Below, one piece after another: positions 8,415 to 17,390 of a DNA stretch of 64,000 bases (the stretch's first letter is position 1; every line of letters starts with the position of its first letter). Under the pieces are notes generated by a model, which saw nothing but the letters and a program-made list of their open reading frames with translations, was not told where the DNA came from and did not search any database. A program made the translations under genes and the position numbers. The DNA is taken from the NCBI RefSeq assembly GCF_900116645.1, contig NZ_FPBO01000014.1, forward strand, positions 62,001 through 126,000, in the 5' to 3' direction. The stretch comes from Pseudoduganella namucuonensis (lineage in GTDB: Bacteria; Pseudomonadota; Gammaproteobacteria; Burkholderiales; Burkholderiaceae_D).

Positions 8415-10046
8415 GTGCGGCCCGCTATAGGCTTTTATCATAGTTTCAAATTCAAAATCACGCTTGTCGTCACCTCCATGGTGCTGATCGCGGCCATGGG
8501 TGTCGGCGGCGTTTCGCTGCTGATCGCCGAGGCGGCCATGCGCCTGGTGATCGCGCGCCAGGAACTGTCCCTGCTCACCAGCGCGGCGGCCTTCATCGAC
8601 AACGACATCGACGGCAAGCGGCAATTGCTGAAATCGCTGACCGAGCAGATACCCGGCCGCGAGGTGACGCTGGACGAGGTGCAGGCCTGGCTCGAGGCGC
8701 ACGGCGCCTTGCGCGACGCCTTCTTCGACGTGACCGCGTTCGACGTGTCCGGCACGTTGATCGCCAGCCTGCGTGACCGCCGCGCGAAAGGCACGATCAA
8801 TATCGCCGACCGCCAGTATTTCCAGGACACCGTGCGCATGCGCGAGGGCCTGATTTCCACCCCCTTCAAGAGCCAGTTGTCCGGCAAGCCGGTGATCGTG
8901 ATCACCCAGACGTTGGAGAACGCCAGGGGCGAGCTGATCGCCGTGCTGGTCGGCGCCATCGACCTGCAGCGGCCCTCGTTCTCGGCCCAGCTGGACGTGC
9001 TGCGCTCCAACGGCGAGGGCTACCTGTTCATCGTCGGCAGCGACCGCACCATCATCCATCATCCGAACAAGGACCTGATCCTCAAGCCCGTGGAGCGCGA
9101 CGAGGATTCGGTGATGGACGCGGTGCTGAAGACGCCGGAGGGCTGGCAGGACAACCTGCTGGACGAGGGTGAGCTCAGCCTGGTCGCGCACAAGCGGCTG
9201 CGCACGGTGGACTGGACGATAGCGGTGTCCTACCCGACGCGCAGCGTGTTCGCGCCCATGGCGACCGTGCGCCTGCGCGCGCTGGCCGCCGCCTCGCTGC
9301 TGACGCTGCTGGCGGCGCTGTTCGGCTGGGCGCTGACCAAGGCGCTGCTGCGCCCGCTGGAGACGCTGCACGGCCACGTCGAGGACATCAGTTCCGGGGC
9401 CTCGGACATCAAGGTGTTCGACGTGGTTGACGAGGACGAGTTCGGTTCGCTGAGCAGGGCCTTCTTCGCCCTGTCCCAGCACCGCGCGCGCGCCGAGCAG
9501 GCGCTGCACCGGCTGGCCACCACCGACGCGCTAACGGGCATCAACAATCGCAGGATGTTCGACGAGTTCTTCCCCATCGCGCTGTCGCGCGCGTCGCGCG
9601 CGGGGCAGCAGGTGGGCCTGGCCTTCCTCGACGTGGACCATTTCAAGCGCATCAACGACGAGTACGGCCACGCGGCCGGCGACGCGGTGCTGGTGGAGTT
9701 CGCGCGCAGGCTGGAGCGCACCGTGCGCTGCACGGACACGGTGGCCCGGCTGGCGGGGGACGAGTTCGTCATCGTGTTCGAGCAACTGCCGTCGAACGCG
9801 GAAGTGAATCTGCTGGGGCGCAAGATCCTGGAGGCGATGGCGGCCCCGTTCCTGGTGGGCGGGCGCGAACTGCTGGTGACCACCAGCATCGGCATCGCGC
9901 TGACCACGAGCATGCCGGCGGCCGCCGACGACGTGATGCGCGCGGCCGACCAGGCGCTGTATGGCGTGAAGGCGGCGGGGCGCAACGGCTTCGCCGTCAA
10001 TCACGCCGGCGCCGAGCGCCTGCTGCGTGTGCGGGGCTTGCCCTAG
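8415..10046 (+). CDS. Membrane diguanylate cyclase: Cache sensor, HAMP and GGDEF
   Basis: This protein probably makes cyclic di-GMP in response to an extracytoplasmic signal. The 543-residue product has a first transmembrane helix (about residues 13-36), a periplasmic double-Cache-like domain with the usual ISTPFKSQLSGKPVI-like strand split by DRQYFQD, a second transmembrane helix (about 293-318), a HAMP linker, and a C-terminal GGDEF domain. The active-site motif is AGDEF (about 446-450), a common functional variant. The RxxD inhibitory site (R-C-T-D) lies exactly five residues before it, so product inhibition is expected. I chose the GTG at 8415 because AGGAGG precedes it; an upstream TTG at 8352 has no such site. 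Confidence 0.92.
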   Translation: MRPAIGFYHSFKFKITLVVTSMVLIAAMGVGGVSLLIAEAAMRLVIARQELSLLTSAAAFIDNDIDGKRQLLKSLTEQIPGREVTLDEVQAWLEAHGALRDAFFDVTAFDVSGTLIASLRDRRAKGTINIADRQYFQDTVRMREGLISTPFKSQLSGKPVIVITQTLENARGELIAVLVGAIDLQRPSFSAQLDVLRSNGEGYLFIVGSDRTIIHHPNKDLILKPVERDEDSVMDAVLKTPEGWQDNLLDEGELSLVAHKRLRTVDWTIAVSYPTRSVFAPMATVRLRALAAASLLTLLAALFGWALTKALLRPLETLHGHVEDISSGASDIKVFDVVDEDEFGSLSRAFFALSQHRARAEQALHRLATTDALTGINNRRMFDEFFPIALSRASRAGQQVGLAFLDVDHFKRINDEYGHAAGDAVLVEFARRLERTVRCTDTVARLAGDEFVIVFEQLPSNAEVNLLGRKILEAMAAPFLVGGRELLVTTSIGIALTTSMPAAADDVMRAADQALYGVKAAGRNGFAVNHAGAERLLRVRGLP

Positions 10047-10056
10047 GCCACTCGGC

Positions 10057-10278
10057 TCAGCCCGGTCCGCCGCGCGCCTGCAATGCGCCGTCCGCCACGC
10101 GGTCGTCGGCGACCCGGCGTGCCTGCGGTTTGGTCAATACACGCAATATGGTTTCGGGCGGCACGCCGTGGGCGGCCATATGCGCCCAGGCGATCGCGCA
10201 TCCATGCTTGTTGTCAATTTCGATACCACGGCGTATCACTTGCACCGTGTGGGTGTCCAAACGAGAATTCCAGGTCAT
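10057..10278 (-). CDS. Small conserved-looking protein of unknown function
   Basis: A 73-residue open frame on the minus strand between the convergent end of the cyclase gene and the kinase gene. It begins MTWNSRLDTHTVQVIRRG, contains an amphipathic helix with acidic and basic residues, and ends in a GVPPETILRVL segment and a loose basic tail. Residue composition is ordinary for a protein, unlike the Arg/Ala/Gly-rich shadow frames here, which is the main argument that it is real. I recognise no domain. The start at 10278 was chosen because residues further upstream become proline-rich and improbable. The ribosome site is weak (AGAGA). Confidence 0.5.
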   Translation of the reverse strand: MTWNSRLDTHTVQVIRRGIEIDNKHGCAIAWAHMAAHGVPPETILRVLTKPQARRVADDRVADGALQARGGPG

Positions 10279-10438
10279 GGCGGTCTCTATGCTAGCGGGC
10301 CGCAGGGATGTGGGGGCCGGGGTAATGGTCGCGCGGGGGAAGGGCGCTGGAAGGTGACGCGTGCACAATGTTACATAATTTCAGCGGCGCCGTCATTGAA
10401 GTTAACAATCAAACTTCCAAGTTGATAGGTTCGCATTT

Positions 10439-11542
10439 TCAGCTGTTCGACGCGATCGGCAGGATGATGCGGATGCGTCCGGGCGCGTCGGGGTCCGGGG
10501 TGGCCGAGGACAGCACGCCGCCCAGCCGGTCGCAGGCCTCGCGCGTGTCCGCCAGTTGCGGCGTGCCGTCGCCGCTCGTCGCCGCCATGGACCCGGCGGA
10601 CCCGTCCGCCGGGGGCGCCACGATGCGGATATCGAGCAGTTCCCCGTCCGCCGTGACCTCCAGCTCCAGCGTGCTTCCCGGCGCGCCCTGCTGGCTGGCG
10701 TGCCCGATGGCCGCCGTCATGCCGCTGGCCAGCAGGTCGCCGCCGCGGCTGATCATGATCTCCGGCGCGCACGACACCCGCAGCGTCTGGCCGCGCGAGG
10801 CGATCAGGGGCGCGGTGTCCCGCAAGACCTGGTCGATGACGTCGCCGGCCGGCATCATGGCGGGACGCCACGCGCAAACCCTGGTCGGCTCGGCCGGCTG
10901 CTCCATCAGGTCGGAGGCGACGTCGGACATCAGCCGCACTTGGCGCTCGAGCACGTCGGCGATGCGTTCGACCGGGCCTGCCGTGGCGATGTGGTGCAGC
11001 ACGTGGGTGGCGGACAGGATGGCCGACAGGGGATTGCGCAACTCGTGGGACAGCTGGCTGAGCACCTGGCGCCGGGAGGCGTCGGCGCGGACCAGCGCGT
11101 CCTCCAGCTCCCTGGAGTCGGTGATGTCGACATCGACGCAGAACACGCCCAGCACATCGCCGCCGGGCCCCAGCGCGGGCTGGGGGTAGGACAGGATCAG
11201 GCGTTTCGTGCCGTCGGGCCGTTCCACCGCCAGTTCCACGCCGTCTGCGAGGTCGGCCGTTCCCGTCGCCAGCGTGGCGGGGGTCTCGTCCGGCCCCAGC
11301 TCGCCGCCGTCGGCGCGCAGCAGCCGGTGCGCGGCCTGGAAGCGTCCGTCACCGTCGCGTTCGGGCGCCGCGCCCCACAACTGGGCGGCGGCCTCGTTGA
11401 AGCAGACGATGACGTTGTTCAGATCGCAGCAATAGGCGGGCACCGGCAGGCTGTCGATCACGCCATGGTGTTTGCACTCCAGCCAGCCCGTCCGGCTATC
11501 CGGCGTGAACATGACCAGGCCCGGCCGGTCCGGGGCGTTCAT
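10439..11542 (-). CDS. PAS-domain histidine kinase with a degenerate ATPase domain
   Basis: A 367-residue protein without membrane segments. An N-terminal PAS-like domain (about 25-140) includes the AYCCDLNNVIVCFNEAAAQLWG sensor fold segment and ends in VFCVDVDITD. A HisKA dimerisation helix follows with the phospho-acceptor SHELRNPLS (His166). The C-terminal region should be a HATPase domain but lacks the N-box asparagine motif, and no DxGxG is present where VAPPADGSAG occurs; only the final GGVLSSA and RIRIILP strands are recognisable. It is probably a receiver of phosphate, a phosphatase or a sensor rather than a self-kinase. No response regulator is adjacent. The start at 11542 was chosen over 11677 because the intervening residues look non-coding. 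Confidence 0.75.
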   Translation of the reverse strand: MNAPDRPGLVMFTPDSRTGWLECKHHGVIDSLPVPAYCCDLNNVIVCFNEAAAQLWGAAPERDGDGRFQAAHRLLRADGGELGPDETPATLATGTADLADGVELAVERPDGTKRLILSYPQPALGPGGDVLGVFCVDVDITDSRELEDALVRADASRRQVLSQLSHELRNPLSAILSATHVLHHIATAGPVERIADVLERQVRLMSDVASDLMEQPAEPTRVCAWRPAMMPAGDVIDQVLRDTAPLIASRGQTLRVSCAPEIMISRGGDLLASGMTAAIGHASQQGAPGSTLELEVTADGELLDIRIVAPPADGSAGSMAATSGDGTPQLADTREACDRLGGVLSSATPDPDAPGRIRIILPIASNS

Positions 11543-11815
11543 CGCGGCACCTCGCGCAGCACGGCTGGGGGATGGAATCCGGGCGAAAACAGGCCGCGCG
11601 GGGTGATGTTTTGATATGTTCGATGAGTGGACATGGCCAAACCCGCTTTGGTGAGTGTCGTTAGCACCATTGGACACGATGGCGGCGACGGCCGCCGTCG
11701 GCGCGCGCCTGACACCCGCGTAGGCCTAGCGCCCGCCAGGGCGTGGCCCCGCCCTTACAAGACGCGGCAGGCAACGTCGAAATGACAGAAAATGATTTGT
11801 CGAATGATAGAATGA

Positions 11816-11844
11816 TTGATTAATCCGGAAAGTGCCTCTATACT
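11816..11844 (+). promoter_or_regulatory. gudD promoter
   Basis: TTGATT (11816-11821), 17-bp spacer, TATACT (11839-11844): a good sigma70 promoter. The transcription start would fall at about 11851, right at the first base of the shared operator-like sequence, so a repressor bound there would block initiation. Confidence 0.7.
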
Positions 11845-11850
11845 GGGTCC

Positions 11851-11872
11851 AAGTTGTATGACGACCGATAAC
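11851..11872 (+). promoter_or_regulatory. Operator-like 22-mer shared with the downstream Bug gene (GntR/FadR-type)
   Basis: The 22 bp here match those at 13328-13349 at 18 positions; the first 20 bases of the consensus are AAGTYGTATGAYGACYGATR. The inner TTGTATGACGA (11854-11864) fits the TnGTnnnACnA half-site consensus known for FadR-subfamily GntR repressors, which commonly control sugar-acid genes. No GntR gene is in the window. Confidence 0.6.
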
Positions 11873-11886
11873 CACGAAAGGCAATC

Positions 11887-13239
11887 ATGACCTCCATTCC
11901 CAGCAACGCGGCCAACGGCGCACCCGTCATTACGGAAGTCCGCGTCATCCCCGTCGCCGGCCGCGACAGCATGCTGCTCAACCTGAGCGGCGCGCACGGC
12001 CCGTATTTCACCCGCAACCTCGTGATCCTGACCGATAGCTCGGGCAACACCGGCGTGGGCGAGGTGCCGGGCGGCGAGGCGATCCGCAAGACGCTGGAGG
12101 ACGCGCGTCCCTTGCTGGTGGGCCAGCCGATCGGCAATTACAACGGCCTCCTGAACAAGGTGCGCACGGCGTTCGCCGAGCGCGACGCGGGCGGACGCGG
12201 CAACCAGACCTTCGACCTGCGCATCGCCATCCACGCGGTGACGGCGCTGGAAGCGGCCCTGTTGGACCTGCTGGGCAAGTTCCTCAACGTGCCGGCCTGC
12301 GCCTTGCTGGGCAGCGGCCAGCAGCGCGAGCAGGTGGAAGTGCTGGGCTACCTGTTCTACATCGGCGATCGCGGCGTGACCGACCTGGAATACAACAGCG
12401 AGCCGGACGCCGCGGACGCGTGGAGCCGCTTGCGCCACGAAAAGGCGCTGACGCCGGAATCCGTGGTGCGCCTGGCCGAGGCCGCGTATGAGCGCTACGG
12501 CTTCAACGACTTCAAGCTGAAGGGCGGCGTGCTGCGCGGCGAGGAGGAGATCGAGGCGGTGACGGCGCTGGCCGAACGCTTCCCGAACGCGCGCATCACG
12601 CTGGACCCGAACGGCGGCTGGCTGCTCAAGGACGCCATCCGCCTGTGCCGCGACCAGCACCACGTGCTGGCCTACGCGGAAGACCCGTGCGGCGCGGAGA
12701 ACGGCTACTCGGGCCGCGAGGTGATGGCCGAGTTCCGCCGCGCCACGGGCCTGCCGACCGCCACCAACATGATCGCCACCGACTGGCGCGAAATGGGCCA
12801 CGCCATTCAGCTGCAGTCGGTCGACATCCCGCTGGCCGACCCGCACTTCTGGACCATGCAGGGTTCCGTGCGCGTGGCGCAGATGTGCGACGAATGGGGC
12901 CTGACCTGGGGCTCGCACTCGAACAACCACTTCGACATCTCGCTGGCCATGTTCACCCACGTGGCGGCCTCCGCGCCCGGCAAGATCACCGCCATCGACA
13001 CGCACTGGATCTGGCAGGACGGCCAGCGCCTGACCAAGGCGCCGCTGCAAATCGTGGACGGCAAGATCGCCGTGCCGGCCAAGCCCGGCCTCGGCGTCGA
13101 GCTGGACATGGACGCCATCGAACAGGCGCACCAGCTGTACCGCGACAAGGGCCTGGGCGCGCGCGACGACGCCATCGCCATGCAGTACTACATTCCTGGC
13201 TGGAAGTTCGACAACAAGCGTCCCTGCTTCGTGCGCTGA
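11887..13239 (+). CDS. gudD: Glucarate dehydratase
   Basis: This enolase-superfamily enzyme dehydrates D-glucarate (and L-idarate) to 5-keto-4-deoxyglucarate in the cytoplasm. The 450-residue length is the family norm. The active-site set is visible: the KLKGG lysine motif (about residue 214), LDPNGGW with metal-binding Asp, EDPCG with metal-binding Glu, and SHSNNHFDISLAM with the catalytic His near residue 345. It has its own promoter and a GntR-type operator-like site upstream. It is followed 129 bp later by a Bug binding protein with the same control sequence, supporting a sugar-acid locus. Aldolase and tartronate-semialdehyde reductase genes are not in the window. Confidence 0.95.
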   Translation: MTSIPSNAANGAPVITEVRVIPVAGRDSMLLNLSGAHGPYFTRNLVILTDSSGNTGVGEVPGGEAIRKTLEDARPLLVGQPIGNYNGLLNKVRTAFAERDAGGRGNQTFDLRIAIHAVTALEAALLDLLGKFLNVPACALLGSGQQREQVEVLGYLFYIGDRGVTDLEYNSEPDAADAWSRLRHEKALTPESVVRLAEAAYERYGFNDFKLKGGVLRGEEEIEAVTALAERFPNARITLDPNGGWLLKDAIRLCRDQHHVLAYAEDPCGAENGYSGREVMAEFRRATGLPTATNMIATDWREMGHAIQLQSVDIPLADPHFWTMQGSVRVAQMCDEWGLTWGSHSNNHFDISLAMFTHVAASAPGKITAIDTHWIWQDGQRLTKAPLQIVDGKIAVPAKPGLGVELDMDAIEQAHQLYRDKGLGARDDAIAMQYYIPGWKFDNKRPCFVR

Positions 13240-13293
13240 TGACGTGAAAATGATGCGGGGGTGGAGTGGCCGCCGCACCGTTCGAAAGTTTGA

Positions 13294-13349
13294 TTGCGCA
13301 AGCGGCACCCGCTGATATACTCTAATTAAGTCGTATGATGACTGATGAC
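13294..13349 (+). promoter_or_regulatory. Promoter plus second copy of the shared operator-like 22-mer, upstream of the Bug gene
   Basis: TATACT (13316-13321) is followed after exactly 6 bp by the operator-like sequence at 13328-13349, the same layout as at gudD. A weaker -35 candidate TTGCGC lies at 13294-13299 (16-bp spacer). The copy reads TCGTATGATGA at its core, one mismatch from the FadR-type consensus. The AAAGGGAG ribosome site follows at about 13356-13363. Confidence 0.6.
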
Positions 13350-13368
13350 TACTACAAAGGGAGATAAA

Positions 13369-14334
13369 ATGAAGATCAAGCAACTGTTGTCCGGGCTGGC
13401 CGTGGGTTTGGCGATGTCCGCGAGCGTGCACGCCGCCTATCCTGAAAAGGCGATCACGGTGGTGGTGCCGTTCCCGGCGGGCGGTTCCTCCGACGCCATC
13501 GCCCGCGCGATCGGGCCGAAAATGGTCCAGCGCCTGGGCCAGCCATGGGTGGTCGACAACCGTCCCGGCGCGACCGGCGCCATCGGCGGCGGCATGGTCA
13601 AGCGCGCCGCGCCGGACGGCTACACCATCCTGGTCGCGTCCATCGGCGTGTATTCCGTCAATCCCATCCTGCAAAAGACGCTGCCGTACGATCCGTCCAA
13701 GGACTTCGATCTGCTGACGGTGGCCGTGCAGGCGCCCAACGTGCTGGTGGCCACGCCCAAGTTCCCGGCCAATAACATGGCCGAGCTGCTGGCCTATATG
13801 AAGAAGAGTCCCGGCAAGGTGACCTTCGCCAGTTCCGGCTCCGGCAGTTCGGACCACCTGACCGCGGCGCTGTTCTGGCAGAAGAGCGGCACCAGCGGGC
13901 TGCACGTGCCCTACAAGGGCGGCGGTCCCGCGATGACGGACCTGCTGGGCGGCCACGCCGACGTCTCCTTCGTCAACATCAACACGGCGCTCAGCCACAT
14001 CAAGGCCGGCAAGCTGAAGGTGCTGGCGGCGACCGGCGACAAGCGCCCGGCCGTGCTGCCCAACGTGCCGACGCTGGCCGAATCCGGCATCGAAGGCGTG
14101 GACATCTATTCCTGGCAGGGCATCGCCGCGCCCAAGGGCCTGCCCAAGGACGTGAAGGACAAGCTGCACACCGCCATCGTCGCCTCCCTGAACGACCCGG
14201 AGATCAAGAACAAGCTGGTGGAGCAGGGCTTCGAGGTGGTCGCCAACACGCCGGAGCAGTTCACCAAGTTCCAGGCGCAGGAGCTGGCGCGCTGGAAGGC
14301 CGTCATCCAGGCTGGTAACATCACGGCAGACTAA
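13369..14334 (+). CDS. Bug/TctC-family periplasmic solute-binding protein
   Basis: A 321-residue exported binding protein of the Bordetella uptake gene (Bug) family, which delivers organic acids to tripartite tricarboxylate transporters. It has a signal peptide ending at SVHA, then the family start YPEKAITVVVPFPAGGSSD, the VDNRPGATGAIG motif and PYDPSKDF. Strong AAAGGGAG precedes the ATG at 13369; a frame open from 13345 is not needed. No TctA or TctB membrane gene is nearby, so it is an orphan component. Location and shared control with gudD suggest glucarate, galactarate or another sugar diacid as ligand (inference). Confidence 0.93.
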   Translation: MKIKQLLSGLAVGLAMSASVHAAYPEKAITVVVPFPAGGSSDAIARAIGPKMVQRLGQPWVVDNRPGATGAIGGGMVKRAAPDGYTILVASIGVYSVNPILQKTLPYDPSKDFDLLTVAVQAPNVLVATPKFPANNMAELLAYMKKSPGKVTFASSGSGSSDHLTAALFWQKSGTSGLHVPYKGGGPAMTDLLGGHADVSFVNINTALSHIKAGKLKVLAATGDKRPAVLPNVPTLAESGIEGVDIYSWQGIAAPKGLPKDVKDKLHTAIVASLNDPEIKNKLVEQGFEVVANTPEQFTKFQAQELARWKAVIQAGNITAD

Positions 14335-14375
14335 GGCCGTCTTCCAGGCCGACTCCACGGCCAACTCCCAAACGC

Positions 14376-15995
14376 ATGCCATACACGGTTCCGCCAGACG
14401 CATCCCCTCCCGCCGCCGATCCCGACCTGTCGGCATTGGCGCCGCTGCGCAATCCGGTGTACCGGATGCTGTGGGGGATCTGGTTGACCGCGAACATCTG
14501 CATGTGGATGAACGACGTGGCCGCGGCGTGGATGATGACCACGCTCTCGGCCTCGCCGCTGCTGGTGGCGCTGGTGCAAAGCGCGTCCACGCTGCCGGTG
14601 TTCATGCTCGGTCTTCCGAGCGGCGCGCTGGCCGACATCCTGGACCGGCGCCGCTACTTCCTCGTCACCCAGTTCTGGGTGGCCGGCGTGGCGCTGCTGC
14701 TGTGCGCCGCCGTGCTGCTGGATGCGATCACGCCCGGCATGCTGCTGGCGCTGACCTTCGCCAACGGCATCGGCCTGGCGATGCGCTTCCCGGTGTTCGC
14801 CGCCATCGTGCCGGAACTGGTGCCGCGCGGCCAGCTGCCCGCCGCGCTGGCGCTGAACGGCGTGGCGATGAACGCGTCCCGCATCGCCGGGCCGTTGATC
14901 GCCGGCGCGTTGATCGCGGGCGCGGGCAGCGTCTATGTGTTCGTGCTGAACGCCGCGCTGTCGCTGGCCTGCGGCGTCGTCATCATGCGTTGGCGGCGCG
15001 AGCACGTGCCCAGCCGCCTGGGGCGCGAGCGCCTGCCCAGCGCGATACGGGTGGGCGTGCAGTACGTGCGCCAGTCGGCGCGGCTGAAGGCCACGCTGCT
15101 GCGCACCGCCGTGTTCTACCTGCACTCGATCGCCGTGCTGGCGCTGCTGCCGCTGGTGGCGCGCGCCCTGCATGGCAGCGGCGCCGGCGGCTTCACGCTG
15201 CCGCTAGCCAGCATGGGCGGCGGCGCCATCGCCGGCGCCTTGCTGCTGCCGCGCCTGCGCCGCGCCGCCTCGCGCGACGCGCTGCTGGCCGGCGCCGCCA
15301 TCGTGCAGTCGCTGGCCATGGCGGCGGTGGCGACCAGCCGCGAAATCTGGCTCAGCGCGCCCACCATGTTCTGCGCCGGCATGGCGTGGATCATCGCCGC
15401 CAACCTGCTGACGGTGGCGGTGCAGCTGTCCCTGCCCAACTGGGTGCGGGCGCGCGGCATGTCCGCCTTCCAGATGACGATGATGGGCGCCAGCGCTGCC
15501 GGCGCCGCCCTGTGGGGGCAGGTGGCCACCGTGTACAGCGTGCAGGCCAGCCTGCTGTGCGCCGCCGCCTCCGGCGCGGCGGCGATGCTGCTGGTCCAGT
15601 GGCTGGCGCCGGACCTGAGCGGCGAGGAGGACTTGACGCCGACGGACGCCTTCAAGGCGCCCGAGATCGGCGCCGCCGCGTCGGCCGGCCATGTGCAAAT
15701 CACCGTCGACTACCGCATCGATCCCACGCGCGCCGAGGAGTTCCGCGCGCTGATGCTGGAAAGCCGGCGCCGCCGCCTCAGCCAGGGCGCGCTGGCCTGG
15801 GAACTGCTGCGCGACGCGGCCGATCCCGCGCACTACATCGAGCGCATCGTCGACGAATCCTGGACCGAGCACCTGCGCCGCTTCGACCGTGTGACGCGCG
15901 CCGACGTGTCCCTGCGCGACCGCAAGTTCGCCTATCACCTCGGGCCGAATCCGCCGCTGGTGACGCGCTGTTTCATCGAGAACCTGGACGCTTGA
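14376..15995 (+). CDS. MFS transporter, 'transmembrane secretion effector' (MFS_3) type with C-terminal soluble domain
   Basis: A 539-residue major facilitator protein with about 11-12 membrane segments (residues about 25-410). Motif A-like GALADILDRRR follows the second helix. The last 110 residues form a soluble domain with VDYRIDPTRAEEFRALM and WTEHLRRFDRVT, as in the MFS_3 family, where the tail resembles an antibiotic-monooxygenase-like fold. The family includes exporters of siderophores and small metabolites. It begins 41 bp after the Bug gene with no clear ribosome site, so it is probably in the same transcript. It is not the usual GudP glucarate permease, so its role in the sugar-acid locus is uncertain. 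Confidence 0.85.
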   Translation: MPYTVPPDASPPAADPDLSALAPLRNPVYRMLWGIWLTANICMWMNDVAAAWMMTTLSASPLLVALVQSASTLPVFMLGLPSGALADILDRRRYFLVTQFWVAGVALLLCAAVLLDAITPGMLLALTFANGIGLAMRFPVFAAIVPELVPRGQLPAALALNGVAMNASRIAGPLIAGALIAGAGSVYVFVLNAALSLACGVVIMRWRREHVPSRLGRERLPSAIRVGVQYVRQSARLKATLLRTAVFYLHSIAVLALLPLVARALHGSGAGGFTLPLASMGGGAIAGALLLPRLRRAASRDALLAGAAIVQSLAMAAVATSREIWLSAPTMFCAGMAWIIAANLLTVAVQLSLPNWVRARGMSAFQMTMMGASAAGAALWGQVATVYSVQASLLCAAASGAAAMLLVQWLAPDLSGEEDLTPTDAFKAPEIGAAASAGHVQITVDYRIDPTRAEEFRALMLESRRRRLSQGALAWELLRDAADPAHYIERIVDESWTEHLRRFDRVTRADVSLRDRKFAYHLGPNPPLVTRCFIENLDA

Positions 15996-16063
15996 CCGCG
16001 GGCCTCGACTTGGTGGATTGACAATTGCCGGTACAATTGAGTTTTTCATAACTCGATTCCGTC

Positions 16064-17371
16064 ATGAATCCGATCAAAGTAGGCTTGTTGGGCGTTGGTG
16101 TGGTTGGTTCCGGAACCTTCAATGTTTTGAAGCGCAACCAGGAAGAAATCCGTGGCAGGGCCGGGCGCGGGATTGAAATCGTCATGGTTGCGGCGCGCGA
16201 CGTGGCGCGCGCGAAGGCCATCGTCGGCGACGACGTGGACGTGGTCAACGACCCGCTGCTGGTGGTGAACCATCCGGACATCGAGATCGTGGTGGAAGTC
16301 ATCGGCGGCTGCACCGTCGCCAAGGATCTGGTGCTGAAGGCCATCGCCAACGGCAAGCACGTGGCCACGGCCAACAAGGCCCTGCTGGCCGAGCATGGGG
16401 GCGAGATCTTCGCCGCCGCGCGCGAGCGCTCGGTCGCCGTCGCCTTCGAAGGGGCGGTCGCGGTCAGCATCCCCATCATCAAGGCGCTGCGCGAAGGGCT
16501 GTCCGGCAACCGCATCGAATGGGTGGCGGGCATCATCAACGGCACCACCAATTTCATCCTGTCCGAGATGCGCGACAAGGGACTCGCGTTCGACGTCGTG
16601 CTGAAGGAGGCGCAGCGCCTGGGCTACGCCGAATCCGATCCCACCTTCGACATCGAGGGTATCGATGCCGCGCACAAGGCCACGCTGCTGGCGGCGATCG
16701 CCTTCGGCATTCCGGTGCAGTTCGACAAGGCGCACGTGGAAGGCATCACCCGGCTGGACCAGGCCGACATCGCCAACGCCGAGCGGCTGGGCTACCGCAT
16801 CAAGCTCCTTGGCATCGCCAAGCGCACCGATGCCGGCATCGAACTGCGCGTGCATCCCGCGCTGGTGCCGGCCAGGCGTTTGATCGCCAACGTGGAGGGA
16901 TCCATGAACGCCGTCATGGTGAAGAGCGACGCGGCCGGGGTGACCATGTATTACGGCGCGGGCGCGGGTTCCGAACAGACCGCGTCGGCGGTGATCGCCG
17001 ACCTGATCGACATCACCCGCCTGGCCACGGCGCAGCATGAACACCGCGTGCCCTACCTGGCCTTCCAGCCGCACGCGATGGCGCAAACGCCCATCCTGCC
17101 GATGGCCGAGATCCGCACCGGCTACTACCTGCGCATCCAGGTGCGCGACCAGCCGGGCGTGCTGGCCGACATCACGCGCATCCTGGCCGGCCACGGCATC
17201 TCCATCGACGGCATGCAGCAGAAGGCGCCGGCGGAGCGCGAGCGGACCGAGATCATCATGCTCACGCACCAGACGCGGGAAAAGAACATCCTGGCCGCCA
17301 TCGCGGACATGGAGGCGCTGTCCACGGTGCCGGCGCCGGTGACCATGCTGCGGGTGGAGGAGCTGGCCTAG
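16064..17371 (+). CDS. hom: Homoserine dehydrogenase
   Basis: This enzyme reduces aspartate semialdehyde to homoserine for threonine, isoleucine and methionine synthesis. The 435-residue protein has the N-terminal NAD(P)-binding GLLGVGVVGSG motif (residues 6-16), the central catalytic domain with GIINGTTNFIL and YAESDPTFDIEGIDAAHK (catalytic Asp and Lys), and a C-terminal ACT domain (about 352-430) beginning YYLRIQVRDQPGVL, which usually confers threonine feedback control. Threonine synthase (thrC), often directly downstream, is absent here; a convergent AhpD-like gene follows instead. Confidence 0.97.
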   Translation: MNPIKVGLLGVGVVGSGTFNVLKRNQEEIRGRAGRGIEIVMVAARDVARAKAIVGDDVDVVNDPLLVVNHPDIEIVVEVIGGCTVAKDLVLKAIANGKHVATANKALLAEHGGEIFAAARERSVAVAFEGAVAVSIPIIKALREGLSGNRIEWVAGIINGTTNFILSEMRDKGLAFDVVLKEAQRLGYAESDPTFDIEGIDAAHKATLLAAIAFGIPVQFDKAHVEGITRLDQADIANAERLGYRIKLLGIAKRTDAGIELRVHPALVPARRLIANVEGSMNAVMVKSDAAGVTMYYGAGAGSEQTASAVIADLIDITRLATAQHEHRVPYLAFQPHAMAQTPILPMAEIRTGYYLRIQVRDQPGVLADITRILAGHGISIDGMQQKAPAERERTEIIMLTHQTREKNILAAIADMEALSTVPAPVTMLRVEELA

Positions 17372-17390
17372 GTTTGCCGGATGGCCGGTT

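Larger units (their letters stand above)
11543..11886. other. 344-bp divergent intergenic region between the PAS kinase and gudD
   Basis: No coding frame here looks real. The right end holds the gudD promoter and operator-like sequence described separately (11816-11872). The central part (about 11680-11760) is very GC-rich with short imperfect inverted repeats. Nothing else could be assigned. Confidence 0.6.

Noticed and set aside
11755..14436. Long antisense open frame across gudD and the Bug gene
   Set aside because: Its Arg/His/Gly/Val-rich translation is a codon-bias shadow of GC-rich genes on the other strand, with no motif or ribosome site.
16018..16037. Promoter upstream of hom made from TTGACA and TACAAT
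   Set aside because: The two boxes are only 8 bp apart, too close for a sigma70 promoter; a weaker TTGGTG with 16-bp spacing to TACAAT is possible but unconvincing.
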